Assembly (NCBI GenBank): GCA_900315035.1 | Contig: OMXO01000037.1 | Span: forward strand, 1 to 36,117 | Reading direction: 5' to 3' | DNA from: an uncultured Prevotella sp. | GTDB taxonomy: Bacteria > Bacteroidota > Bacteroidia > Bacteroidales > Bacteroidaceae | DNA: 36,117 nucleotides | Shown here: positions 24,698-33,978 of the stretch, one piece after another | Layout: each line of letters begins with the position of its first letter | How positions within the stretch are numbered: position 1 is the stretch's first letter | Notes under the pieces: generated by a model | The model's database searches: none | Told to the model about the DNA's origin: nothing | The model's input: the letters and a program-made list of their open reading frames with translations, nothing else | Translations under genes and position numbers: made by a program

Positions 24698-27097
24698 ATG
24701 AATCAGAAGATAACTCTATTTAAACGCTATTCATTCGCATTTTTAATGCTATTAAGTGGAGGCAGCATGCTGGCTCAAGACAGACTTTATGCTGATGAGT
24801 TCCCCCTTAGTGATGTCACACTTCTCGATGGTCCGCTGAAGAAAGCCCGCGATCTAAACATCAAAACGCTGTTGCAGTATGATGTTGACCGCCTGCTGGC
24901 CCCGTTCCTCAAGGAGGCCGGACTCACCCCGAAGAAGCCATCGTTCCCTAACTGGGACGGACTTGACGGACACGTAGGTGGACATTACCTGACAGCCATG
25001 GCCATCAATGCCGCAACAGGCAGTGAAGAGTGCCGCAAACTGATGGAATATATGATCAGCGAACTGCAGGCATGTGCCGATGCTAACGCCAAGAATCACT
25101 CTGAGTGGGGTAAAGGCTATGTAGGCGGTGTACCAGACAGCGACCGCATCTGGTCGAACTATAAGAAAGGTAACTTCGGCCCCTATTATGGTGCATGGGT
25201 ACCATATTACAATATCCATAAGATGTATGCAGGTCTGCGCGACGCCTGGGTGTATGCCGGCAACGAACAGGCCAAGAAACTCTTCCTCGGCTTCTGTGAC
25301 TGGGCCATCGACCTGACAGCAGGACTTACTGATGCCCAAGTGGAACAGACGCTACACACAGAACATGGCGGCATGAACGAAGTGCTGGCAGATGCCTATG
25401 CCATCACAGGCGACAAGAAGTATCTGGACGTGGCCAAGCGCTTCTCACATAAGCGTCTGTTGCTGCCACTCTCACAACGACAAGACTGTCTTGACAACAT
25501 GCATGCCAACACACAGGTGCCCAAAGTGGTGGGCTTTGAGCGTATCTCAGAACTTTCAGGCGATGAGGCTTATCACACAGCAAGCGCCTATTTCTGGGAC
25601 ATCGTAACAGGTGAGCGCACACTGGCCTTTGGTGGCAACAGCCGTCGCGAGCACTTTCCAAGTAAGGAAGCCTGCAAGGATTTCGTCAGCGATATAGACG
25701 GTCCGGAAACCTGTAACACCAACAATATGCTGAAACTGTCGGAGGAGCTGCATCGCCGTAATCCCGAGGCGCGCTATGCCGACTTCTATGAGTTGGCAAC
25801 CTTCAACCATATCCTCTCGAGTCAGCATCCGGAACATGGCGGCTATGTCTATTTCACGTCAGCCCGTCCGCGCCATTATCGTAACTACTCGGCACCCAAT
25901 GAAGCCATGTGGTGCTGTGTGGGAACAGGTATGGAGAATCATGGAAAGTACGGCCAGTTTGTCTATACCAAGAAGGCAGACAACCTCTTCGTCAACCTCT
26001 TCGTATCGTCTGAGCTGAACTGGAAAGAGAAGGGTGTCGTACTTCGTCAGGAGACCAATTTCCCATATAGCGAGACCAGCCGACTGACCATTGCTCAGGG
26101 TAAGGGACAGTTTACGCTTCAGGTACGTTACCCTGGTTGGGTAAAACCAGGACAATTTGAGGTCAAGGTAAATGGTAAACCCGTATCTATCGTAACAGGT
26201 CCCTCTTCGTATGTTGCTATCGACCGTCAGTGGAAGAAAGGCGATGTGGTAGAAATGACCTTCCCCATGCATAACAGCATTAAGTATCTGCCAAATCTGC
26301 CTCAGTATATTGCCCTAATGCACGGTCCGGTGATGCTGGCCATGAAGACAGGGACGGAAGATCTGGCTCACCTGATAGCCGATGACAGCCGTTTCGGACA
26401 ATTGGCCGTAGGCAAGAAACTGCCCGTTGACCAAGCACCAATTCTGATAAACAACAACTTAGAAGATATTGCCAATCAGTTGCAACCCGTAGCTGGTAAA
26501 CCGTTACATTTCACATTGAGTACAAGAATGGAGAACGAGATCCGACACGAGCTGATGCCCTTCTTCGAACTCCACGATGCCCGCTACATGATGTACTGGC
26601 TGGCGCTCTCAGAGGATAACTACAAGGGATACCTGGACAATCTGGCCAAACAAGAGCAGGAGCGTCAGGCTCTTGAAGATCGTACTGTTGACAAGGTGCA
26701 GCCTGGTGAGCAACAACCAGAGTCAGACCACTTCATGGAGACCGACAATTCGTTCGTAGGCAATTCGAATGATGTGTTCTACCGTGATGCAAACGACGGC
26801 CATTACTTCAGCTACCTATTGCAGACAGGCGGCCAGACAGATCTCAGCCTGCGCCTGAAATATTGGGGTGTAGGTGAATGGAAAAGTCATGAGTTCGACA
26901 TCCTGATCGATGACGCCCTTGTAACCTCGGTGAATAACACCGGCAAATACCGTATCTCAGAATTCAAATATGAGACCTATCCTATCCCTGCAGAGATGCT
27001 GAAGGGTAAGAAACAGGTACGCGTGAAGTTCGTAGCCAAGCCCCATAAGCAGATTGGTGAAATCTACGAGGTAAGACTTGTCAAGAATAATAACTAA
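24698..27097 (+). CDS. GH146 beta-L-arabinofuranosidase, secreted
   Basis: 799 residues with a signal peptide ending SMLAQ (residue 27). The N-terminal (alpha/alpha)6 barrel begins LSDVTLLDGPLKKARDLN, typical of GH146, the family split from DUF1680 whose characterised member is BT0349 of Bacteroides thetaiotaomicron. Glu337 and Cys339 in GPETCNTNNML and Cys406-Cys407 in WCCVGTGMENHG are the expected zinc ligands and nucleophile, the same chemistry as GH127. A C-terminal beta-sandwich (about 680-795, YWGVGEWKSHEFDILID) matches the extra domain usual in GH146. The enzyme removes beta-linked arabinofuranose, complementing the alpha-specific GH51. The GH51 gene follows 15 bases later, so the two are co-transcribed and probably co-regulated. 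Confidence 0.92.
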   Translation: MNQKITLFKRYSFAFLMLLSGGSMLAQDRLYADEFPLSDVTLLDGPLKKARDLNIKTLLQYDVDRLLAPFLKEAGLTPKKPSFPNWDGLDGHVGGHYLTAMAINAATGSEECRKLMEYMISELQACADANAKNHSEWGKGYVGGVPDSDRIWSNYKKGNFGPYYGAWVPYYNIHKMYAGLRDAWVYAGNEQAKKLFLGFCDWAIDLTAGLTDAQVEQTLHTEHGGMNEVLADAYAITGDKKYLDVAKRFSHKRLLLPLSQRQDCLDNMHANTQVPKVVGFERISELSGDEAYHTASAYFWDIVTGERTLAFGGNSRREHFPSKEACKDFVSDIDGPETCNTNNMLKLSEELHRRNPEARYADFYELATFNHILSSQHPEHGGYVYFTSARPRHYRNYSAPNEAMWCCVGTGMENHGKYGQFVYTKKADNLFVNLFVSSELNWKEKGVVLRQETNFPYSETSRLTIAQGKGQFTLQVRYPGWVKPGQFEVKVNGKPVSIVTGPSSYVAIDRQWKKGDVVEMTFPMHNSIKYLPNLPQYIALMHGPVMLAMKTGTEDLAHLIADDSRFGQLAVGKKLPVDQAPILINNNLEDIANQLQPVAGKPLHFTLSTRMENEIRHELMPFFELHDARYMMYWLALSEDNYKGYLDNLAKQEQERQALEDRTVDKVQPGEQQPESDHFMETDNSFVGNSNDVFYRDANDGHYFSYLLQTGGQTDLSLRLKYWGVGEWKSHEFDILIDDALVTSVNNTGKYRISEFKYETYPIPAEMLKGKKQVRVKFVAKPHKQIGEIYEVRLVKNNN

Positions 27098-27112
27098 AAT
27101 CATATATTATCA

Positions 27113-29125
27113 ATGAAAAGAAGCGTATTATTCAGTGCTGCCCTGCTGGCAGCCTCGAGCCTCAGCGCTCAGAAACCGATGACTGCACCCGCAGGGGGGA
27201 AAGCCATCAGTAACGAATTAATCGGCATCTTCTTCGAGGACATCAATAATTCTGCCGATGGTGGTCTCTATGCCGAGTTAGTACAGAATGGTTCCTTTGA
27301 GTTCTCGCCTGTGGAACGCGATGGTTGGGGTGCAGGCACAGCCTGGCGCCTGATTCGCCCAGGACACTCTACAGGATGGTTGGAGACTCGCATGGATGCT
27401 CCAGTACATCCCAATAATGCCAACTACATGCGTATCCATATCGAGCGCGTCAAGGAGTATTATGACTACACAGGCTGGAAAGGCTTCGGACTGCAGAACG
27501 ACGGTTTCGACGGTTTCTCTGTGAAGGCTGGAGAGAAATACGATTTCTCTGCTTTCCTGCGCAATGTCGAAGGTGGAGACAAACAAATCCGTGTATGCCT
27601 CGTCGAGCCTCAGGGCTGGGGCAAGGATCCGAAGTTGCTAGCCGAGACCACATTCACTGCCAGCGAGAAAGCCTGGAAGAAGTATGAGGCTGTTCTCACG
27701 CCCGATTCTACTTGCCAGAAGGCAGTCCTTCAGATGCTCGTTCTCAATGTTGGCGCCATTGATGTTGATGTAGTGTCAGTGATGCCTAAAGACACCTACA
27801 AGGGACATGGCTTACGCAAGGATCTGGCTCAGGCACTGGCCGACCTTCATCCGAAATTCATGCGCTTCCCTGGCGGATGCGTGGTACATGGTGGTGGTGA
27901 CGGTTTCTGGAACACCTATCGCTGGAAGACCACTATCGGTCCTAAGGAGCAGCGCAAGCAAATGAAGAATACATGGGGCTACCACCAGAGCATGGGACTC
28001 GGCTATTTCGAGTATTTCCAGTTCTGCGAGGACCTCGGTATGGAACCCGTACCCATCTTGCCTTCTGGCGTGAGCTGTCAGGGGGCCAATGGTGGTTGGA
28101 ATATGTGGCCTACCCAGGCTCAGGATGTTGTTCCCATGTCTGAGATGGATGAGTGGGTAGCTGAGGCTATCGATCTCATCGAGTGGGCTAACGGCGACCC
28201 CGCAACAAATAAGTGGGCCAAGATGCGTGCAGATGCAGGCCACCCCAAGCCCTTCAACCTGAAATATCTTGGTATCGGTAATGAGGAGAAGATCTCACCA
28301 GAGTTCTGTGAGCGTTTCAAATATATCTATGAGCGCGTTACAAAGACTCACCCAGAGATTATCATCGTAGGTACAGCCGGCCCAGGCTCTCACGCAGGTA
28401 ATCCTGATTACGAAGCAGGTTGGAAACTCGCCAAGGAGCTCGACATGCCCATCTTAGACGAGCACTATTACGAGCCCAACACCTATTTCCTGAACAAGCG
28501 CCAGTATGACAACTATCCTCGCGACGGCAAGACGAAAGTCTATCTCGGTGAGTATGCCTCTAAAGACAAGAAACTGATTGATGCCTTGGCAGAAGGCCTC
28601 TATCTGCTCCACGTAGAGCGTAATGCAGATGTAGTAAGCATGACTTCGTATGCTCCGCTCTTTGCCCGCAAGAACGGTACCCAGTGGAATCCGGATATGA
28701 TCTACTACGACAACGAGCGTCCGTTCCTAACTTGCAGCTACTACGTACAGCAGCTCTTCGGACAGAGCTCCGGCAACTACTATTACGGTGACTGCGTGAA
28801 GTTTGATGGCGATGCCGCTGACGTCATTCAGCCTCAGGCTGATGTACATTACGGCCAGAGCGTTGTGCTTAACACCCAAACCCGCCAACTGTTCGTGAAG
28901 ATCTGTAATGCCAGCAGTGAGGCCAAGAAAGCCAACATCGACCTGAGCCGTTTCAAGAGCCTGAAGAAAGTAGCTAAGAAAACGGTACTTACAGGTAATC
29001 CTGAGGACGAGAACAATTTTGAGGGTCAGCCTATCGCTCCTCAACAGGAAACCATCAAGGCTCAAAAGAAGTTCAGTCTCGACCTGAAGCCTTACTCCTT
29101 CGTCATGATTGAATACGCATTATAA
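27113..29125 (+). CDS. GH51 alpha-L-arabinofuranosidase, secreted
   Basis: 670 residues; signal peptide ending SLSAQ (residue 20). Residues from about 30 hold the GH51 opening IGIFFEDINNSADGGLYAEL, a CBM4-like sandwich (about 60-225), the barrel with acid/base Glu391 in GIGNEE and nucleophile Glu450 in LDEHYYE, and the C-terminal beta-domain. Length and order match ordinary secreted Bacteroidota GH51 enzymes. It is clearly paralogous to the protein at 21961 but lacks its N-terminal propeller-like part. It removes alpha-1,2-, 1,3- or 1,5-linked arabinofuranose. It is second in the operon with GH146, giving a pair able to strip both anomers. A strong terminator follows. Confidence 0.94.
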   Translation: MKRSVLFSAALLAASSLSAQKPMTAPAGGKAISNELIGIFFEDINNSADGGLYAELVQNGSFEFSPVERDGWGAGTAWRLIRPGHSTGWLETRMDAPVHPNNANYMRIHIERVKEYYDYTGWKGFGLQNDGFDGFSVKAGEKYDFSAFLRNVEGGDKQIRVCLVEPQGWGKDPKLLAETTFTASEKAWKKYEAVLTPDSTCQKAVLQMLVLNVGAIDVDVVSVMPKDTYKGHGLRKDLAQALADLHPKFMRFPGGCVVHGGGDGFWNTYRWKTTIGPKEQRKQMKNTWGYHQSMGLGYFEYFQFCEDLGMEPVPILPSGVSCQGANGGWNMWPTQAQDVVPMSEMDEWVAEAIDLIEWANGDPATNKWAKMRADAGHPKPFNLKYLGIGNEEKISPEFCERFKYIYERVTKTHPEIIIVGTAGPGSHAGNPDYEAGWKLAKELDMPILDEHYYEPNTYFLNKRQYDNYPRDGKTKVYLGEYASKDKKLIDALAEGLYLLHVERNADVVSMTSYAPLFARKNGTQWNPDMIYYDNERPFLTCSYYVQQLFGQSSGNYYYGDCVKFDGDAADVIQPQADVHYGQSVVLNTQTRQLFVKICNASSEAKKANIDLSRFKSLKKVAKKTVLTGNPEDENNFEGQPIAPQQETIKAQKKFSLDLKPYSFVMIEYAL

Positions 29126-29130
29126 CTCTG

Positions 29131-29160
29131 AAATCCCTCGCTGGTTGGCGAGGGATTTTT
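29131..29160 (+). terminator. Terminator of the GH146-GH51 operon
   Basis: An 11-bp perfect stem, AAATCCCTCGC with GCGAGGGATTT, a 6-base loop and a following run of T. It is the right-hand border of the arabinose-glycan genes. Confidence 0.9.
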
Positions 29161-29249
29161 GTATTATCCCCAAAGCTCAACATAACATCTGAGCACAAAG
29201 ATTTTTTGGAAAATACTAGATAAATATTCATTATTCCAAAATTTCTTCG

Positions 29250-29257
29250 TAATTTTG
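29250..29257 (+). promoter_or_regulatory. Promoter -7 box of metG
   Basis: TAATTTTG, 30 bases before the ATG at 29288. A -33 box is not obvious. Confidence 0.6.
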
Positions 29258-29287
29258 CACTCAAAATTAAAAATACGTATTTATATA

Positions 29288-31354
29288 ATGGAGAACAAGA
29301 CTTTTAAGCGTACGACGGTGACGTCGGCGCTGCCTTATGCTAATGGCGGCGTACATATCGGCCATCTGGCTGGTGTATATGTGCCTGCAGATATCTACGT
29401 GCGCTATCTTCGCCTCAAGAAGCGCGAGGTATTGTTTATCGGAGGAAGCGATGAGCACGGTGTGCCCATCACTGTTCGTGCCCGCAAGGAAGGTATCACA
29501 CCTCAAGATGTTGTTGACCGCTATCATAAGATGATTAAAGACTCTTTCGAAGAGTTTGGCATCTCATTCGATATCTATAGCCGTACAACTTCAGAAACTC
29601 ATCACAAGTTTGCTGCTGATTGGTTCCGCAAACTCTATGATGAGGGTAAGCTGACTGAAGAGACTACTGAACAACTATACGATGAGGAGGCTAAGCAGTT
29701 CTTAGCCGATCGCTATGTGACTGGTGAGTGCCCCCACTGCCACAATGAGGGAGCCTATGGTGACCAGTGTGAGAAATGCGGACGCGACCTCTCGCCCACA
29801 GAGCTGATCAATCCCAAATCGACCATATCGGGCTCTACCCCTGTCTTAAAGAAAACCAAGAACTGGTATCTGCCCCTAAACGAGTATCAGGACTGGTTGA
29901 AACAGTGGATTCTTGAGGAGCACAAGGAGTGGCGCCCCAACGTGTATGGTCAGTGCAAGAGCTGGCTCGATATGGATCTGCAGCCACGTGCGATGACACG
30001 CGACTTGGATTGGGGTATTCCCGTGCCTGTAAAGGATGCTGAAGGCAAGGTGCTTTATGTATGGTTTGATGCTCCTATCGGCTATGTATCAAACACCAAG
30101 GAACTCTGCGATCGCGAGCCCGAGAAGTGGGGCAACTGGGAAAAATGGTGGCAGGACGAGGATACGCGCCTAATTCACTTCATTGGTAAAGACAATATTG
30201 TGTTCCACTGCATCATCTTCCCTGTGATGATGAAAGCCCACGGCAAGTATATCATGCCAGACAACGTGCCTGCCAACGAGTTCCTGAACCTTGAGAACGA
30301 CAAAATCTCTACCTCTCGTAATTGGGCTGTATGGCTCCATGAGTATCTGGTAGATATGCCTGGCAAGCAGGATGTGCTGCGCTATGTGCTCACAGCCAAC
30401 GCACCTGAAACGAAGGACAACAACTTTACCTGGAAGGACTTCCAGGATCGCAACAACAACGAGCTTGTTGCTGTCTATGGCAATTTCGTGAATCGTGCCC
30501 TCCAGCTCACTAAGAAATACTGGAATGGTATAGTTCCTGCCTGTGGCGAACTGCAGGATGTCGATAAGCAGGCCCTTGAGGAGTTCAAAGATGTGAAGGC
30601 AAAAGTCGAAGCGCTGTTGGAGCAGTTCAAGTTCCGCGATGCCCAATTCGAGGCCATGAACCTCGCCCGTATCGGTAACCGCTACATCACTGAATGTGAG
30701 CCGTGGAAGGTCTGGAAGACTGATCCTAAGCGTTGTGAGACGATTCTCAACATCTGCTTGCAGTTGACGGCTAATCTCGCTATCGCCTTCGAGCCATTCC
30801 TGCCATTCAGCAGCAAGAAGCTCCGCGAGATGCTTAATATCGACTCGTTTGAGTGGGAGCAGCTAGGCAGCACTGACCTTCTGAAAGCAGGACACCAACT
30901 GGGCGAGCCTGCTCTGCTCTTCGAGAAGATTGAGGATGAGGTGATCCAGAAGCAGCTCGACAAGCTCGAGGCCACTAAGAAGGCTAACGAGGCGGCTAAC
31001 TATAAGGCTGCACCTATCAAGGATACTGTCAGCTTCGAGGACTTCGAGAAGCTCGATATCCGCGTAGGTCTGGTGAAGGATTGCCAGAAGGTCAAGAAGA
31101 GCAAGAAGCTTCTGCAGTTCACCATCGACGATGGTTCTGGCACAGATCGTACTATCTGCTCTGGTATCGCTGCCTTCTATGAGAATCCAGAGGAGCTCAT
31201 TGGCAAACGTATCCTCTTTGTAGCCAACTTTGCGCCTCGAACCATGATGGGCATCGAGAGCCAAGGTATGATTCTCTCTGCTGTTGATGCAGACGAAAGC
31301 CTCAGTGTGGTAACTACTACTAAGGATGTGAAGCCTGGCAGTCAGGTGGGATAA
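29288..31354 (+). CDS. metG: Methionyl-tRNA synthetase
   Basis: 688 residues from the ATG at 29288 (an upstream in-frame ATG at 29255 overlaps the promoter and is rejected). Charges methionine onto both initiator and elongator tRNAs. The class I signatures are present: HIGH at 23-26, the KMSKS counterpart KISTS at 339-343, and the knuckle CPHC...CEKC from about residue 148, which marks the zinc-containing MetRS subtype. The C-terminal ~100 residues (from [12 protein letters not shown]) are the Trbp111-like tRNA-binding domain responsible for dimerisation. It is a housekeeping gene, bracketed by the glycan-degradation locus on the left and envelope genes on the right, with only 23 bases to the next gene. 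Confidence 0.98.
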   Translation: MENKTFKRTTVTSALPYANGGVHIGHLAGVYVPADIYVRYLRLKKREVLFIGGSDEHGVPITVRARKEGITPQDVVDRYHKMIKDSFEEFGISFDIYSRTTSETHHKFAADWFRKLYDEGKLTEETTEQLYDEEAKQFLADRYVTGECPHCHNEGAYGDQCEKCGRDLSPTELINPKSTISGSTPVLKKTKNWYLPLNEYQDWLKQWILEEHKEWRPNVYGQCKSWLDMDLQPRAMTRDLDWGIPVPVKDAEGKVLYVWFDAPIGYVSNTKELCDREPEKWGNWEKWWQDEDTRLIHFIGKDNIVFHCIIFPVMMKAHGKYIMPDNVPANEFLNLENDKISTSRNWAVWLHEYLVDMPGKQDVLRYVLTANAPETKDNNFTWKDFQDRNNNELVAVYGNFVNRALQLTKKYWNGIVPACGELQDVDKQALEEFKDVKAKVEALLEQFKFRDAQFEAMNLARIGNRYITECEPWKVWKTDPKRCETILNICLQLTANLAIAFEPFLPFSSKKLREMLNIDSFEWEQLGSTDLLKAGHQLGEPALLFEKIEDEVIQKQLDKLEATKKANEAANYKAAPIKDTVSFEDFEKLDIRVGLVKDCQKVKKSKKLLQFTIDDGSGTDRTICSGIAAFYENPEELIGKRILFVANFAPRTMMGIESQGMILSAVDADESLSVVTTTKDVKPGSQVG

Positions 31355-31377
31355 TATATGGTTTATAATTGAGCGTT

Positions 31378-32520
31378 ATGATGAGACTGTTTTGTGCCAT
31401 TGTGCTCGCTTGGGTTACTGCCACTATTCAGGGGCAGGATGCGAGAATTCCATTGGTTTATGATGTGGAGAACACTGGCAGTCAATTCGCGCTGCCCATC
31501 ATGCCAGAACGCGACCAGCTGCCTCTCATCCATGAGTTGCCAGACCCTCTTGAAGGTGTGACAAGTTTTGCAGACTGGTCAAAGCGACGCAGCGACATTG
31601 CCCATATGATACAGCACTATGGTATCGGCCAGAAGCCGACCGTAGAGCCTGGTCAGGTTAAAGCACGCATGGAGGGAGACACCGCATTGGTGGTGGATGT
31701 AACAGTGGGCGGAGAAACACTCACCCTGCGTTCTGTTATTCATTATCCGAAGACTGGATTTCCGCCTTACGCCCTGATGATTGGTACAAGCATGATCAGC
31801 TTGCCCAAACAATTGTTTGAGAACCGTCCTATCGCTACAATGTTTTTCCAGGAGAGTCAGGTAAACGATTACTCGCAATGGCGTAAACACCATGATCGGG
31901 GTGAACACAATTTCGATCGTCTGTATCCAAGCCTGAAGGACAATGGTGCCTACAGTGAGTGGGCTTGGGGGCTGAGCCGGCTTATCGATGGTCTGCAACA
32001 GTTGGGATCAAAGGTAACCAAAATCGACACACGCCATATTGGAGTAACCGGCTGCTCGTACGCAGGAAAAATGGCACTCTACTGCGGTGCCTTCGACGAG
32101 CGTATCGCCCTGACCATCGCCCAAGAGCCAGGTGGAGGTGGCGCTGCTGCCTGGCGCAAATCGCATGAGTCAAAAGAAAATGTGGAAGATATTGACAAGA
32201 CTGATTACCACTGGTTCTTGGAGAGTCAACGCAAGAATTTCCGTGGCGACTCCGTGTATCGCCTGCCTTACGACCAGCACGAACTTTGTGCGATGGTCTG
32301 TCCGCGTGCCTTGCTCCTACTCGGCAACCCTGATTACACTTGGCTCTCTGATGCTGCCATGCAGCCTTCAGCCGAGGCAGCAAACAAAGTATGGGAACGC
32401 TTCGGCATTGGTGACCGCATGGACTGGAGCATTATCGGCGGACATGGTCACTGTCAACTCCCCGAAGTTCAGTTCCCCATCGTTGAGAAATTCATCGATC
32501 GCTTCCTCATAGAGAAGTAA
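31378..32520 (+). CDS. CE15-family glucuronoyl esterase homologue
   Basis: 380 residues from the ATG at 31378 (31381 is equally good; a TTG at 31369 is less likely). A signal peptide (MMRLFCAIVLAWVTATIQGQ) sends it to the periplasm. The alpha/beta-hydrolase core has Ser227 in VTGCSYAGKMAL, Glu250 in IAQEPGGGG and His358 in GGHGHCQLP, the Ser-Glu-His arrangement of CE15. CE15 enzymes hydrolyse esters between glucuronic acid of xylan and lignin alcohols. The serine motif is usually GCSRxGKxA; here the arginine, which helps form the oxyanion hole, is a tyrosine, as in a divergent bacterial subgroup. Thus activity on glucuronoyl esters is likely but not certain. It lies between metG and the flippase with short gaps, all on one strand. 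Confidence 0.82.
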   Translation: MMRLFCAIVLAWVTATIQGQDARIPLVYDVENTGSQFALPIMPERDQLPLIHELPDPLEGVTSFADWSKRRSDIAHMIQHYGIGQKPTVEPGQVKARMEGDTALVVDVTVGGETLTLRSVIHYPKTGFPPYALMIGTSMISLPKQLFENRPIATMFFQESQVNDYSQWRKHHDRGEHNFDRLYPSLKDNGAYSEWAWGLSRLIDGLQQLGSKVTKIDTRHIGVTGCSYAGKMALYCGAFDERIALTIAQEPGGGGAAAWRKSHESKENVEDIDKTDYHWFLESQRKNFRGDSVYRLPYDQHELCAMVCPRALLLLGNPDYTWLSDAAMQPSAEAANKVWERFGIGDRMDWSIIGGHGHCQLPEVQFPIVEKFIDRFLIEK

Positions 32521-32523
32521 GTT

Positions 32524-33978
32524 ATGGCTGAGACACTGAAGGAGAAGACCGCAAAAGGCCTCTTCTGGGGCGGAATGAACAATGGTGTACAGCAGTTGCT
32601 GGGGTTGGCTTTTGGCATTATCCTCGGACGTCTGCTCGACCCTTCAGACTATGGTATGACAGCGATGTTGGCTGTGTTCTCTGTGATTGCCAACGAATTG
32701 CAGTCAAGTGGATTCAAGACAGGCTTGATTAATATGAAGTCGCCCTCCCACAATGACTACAATGCAGTATTCTGGTTTAACATCATTGCAGGAGTCGCTA
32801 TCTATCTGGTTCTATTCTTTTGTGCACCTCTGATAGCCGATTACTATCACCAGCCTAAGCTTATTCCTCTGAGCCGTTACGTGTTCCTTGGATTTGTGTT
32901 CTCGAGTTTCGGAATGGCGCAATCAGCCTATCTGACCAAGCAGATGCAGATCAAGCAGATTGCCCAATGCGGCATGACAGCCACACTCTCATCGAGTATT
33001 GTCAGTGTGGTTCTGGCCGCACTCGGCTTTGGCTATTGGGCTCTTGCCACACAGTATCTGATGTATATCGCCGTCAACACCTTATTACTATGGTATTTCA
33101 GTCCGTGGCGACCTACGACAAAAGTGACCTTCGAACCAATCCGCCAACTCTTTCCATTCAGCTTCAAGATTATGTTGTCAGCCATCTTCACACAGTTGAA
33201 TAATAACATCATGAACCTGTTGTTAGGCCGTTACTATGGTGAGACCAGCACAGGCCATTATAATCAAGCCTATCAGTGGAGTTCCAAATGTTTCCTACTC
33301 GTGGGCAACATGCTGAAACAAGTGGATCAAACCGTACTCGTCGGCCTTGGCGACGAACGGGAACGCCAGTTGGCAGTGCTACGTAAAATGATGCGTTTTA
33401 CAGCCTTCATAGCTTTCCCCCTCCTCTTTGGCCTTGGACTGGTTTCGCATGAGTTCATCGTGCTGACTATCGGTGAGAAATGGTCTTTTGCAGCCTCACT
33501 ACTGCCCCTTCTCTGTCTGAGCGGTGCATTTATGCCCCTTTCCACCCTGCTTACTGATGCTGTGATTAGTCAAAAGCGCAGTGATATCTATCTGTGGAGC
33601 ACCATTGTGCTAGGCATTTTACAAATCAGTCTAATGGTAGGACTCTGGCAGAAAGGCATCTTGACGATGGTCATCGCTTATACCTTATTAAATATCCTAT
33701 GGGTGTTCGTATGGCACAGTTTCGTGCACCGTCTGATGAACTATGGCCTGCTTGAATTCCTGAAAGACATCCTACCTTTCGCCCTCGCTGCAGTTGCTGT
33801 GATGGCTATAACAGGCTTTGTCACACAGACCATAGAGACGCTTTGGCTGAAACTGATATGCCGCGTTTTACTTGCAGCCTTGCTCTACTATGGAGTTATG
33901 AGATCGGCAGGAGCCGTCATTCTCAAGGAAATTCTCGCTTTCATCTTCCGAAAAGGTACTTCTTCAAGAAAGGACTGA
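32524..33978 (+). CDS. Polysaccharide flippase, Wzx/PST-type
   Basis: 484 residues, about 12-14 membrane helices, no signal peptide. The opening KEKTAKGLFWGGMNNGVQQLLGLAFGIILGRLLDPSDYGM is the signature of the PST (MOP superfamily) exporters related to WzxC. These flip lipid-linked oligosaccharides across the inner membrane for O-antigen, capsule or exopolysaccharide. It starts 3 bases after the esterase stop, so may be co-transcribed from metG onward. Its last 38 bases overlap the 3' end of the convergent acyltransferase gene. The adjacent acyltransferase and LicD genes support a surface-polysaccharide role; the glycan is unknown. Confidence 0.9.
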   Translation: MAETLKEKTAKGLFWGGMNNGVQQLLGLAFGIILGRLLDPSDYGMTAMLAVFSVIANELQSSGFKTGLINMKSPSHNDYNAVFWFNIIAGVAIYLVLFFCAPLIADYYHQPKLIPLSRYVFLGFVFSSFGMAQSAYLTKQMQIKQIAQCGMTATLSSSIVSVVLAALGFGYWALATQYLMYIAVNTLLLWYFSPWRPTTKVTFEPIRQLFPFSFKIMLSAIFTQLNNNIMNLLLGRYYGETSTGHYNQAYQWSSKCFLLVGNMLKQVDQTVLVGLGDERERQLAVLRKMMRFTAFIAFPLLFGLGLVSHEFIVLTIGEKWSFAASLLPLLCLSGAFMPLSTLLTDAVISQKRSDIYLWSTIVLGILQISLMVGLWQKGILTMVIAYTLLNILWVFVWHSFVHRLMNYGLLEFLKDILPFALAAVAVMAITGFVTQTIETLWLKLICRVLLAALLYYGVMRSAGAVILKEILAFIFRKGTSSRKD

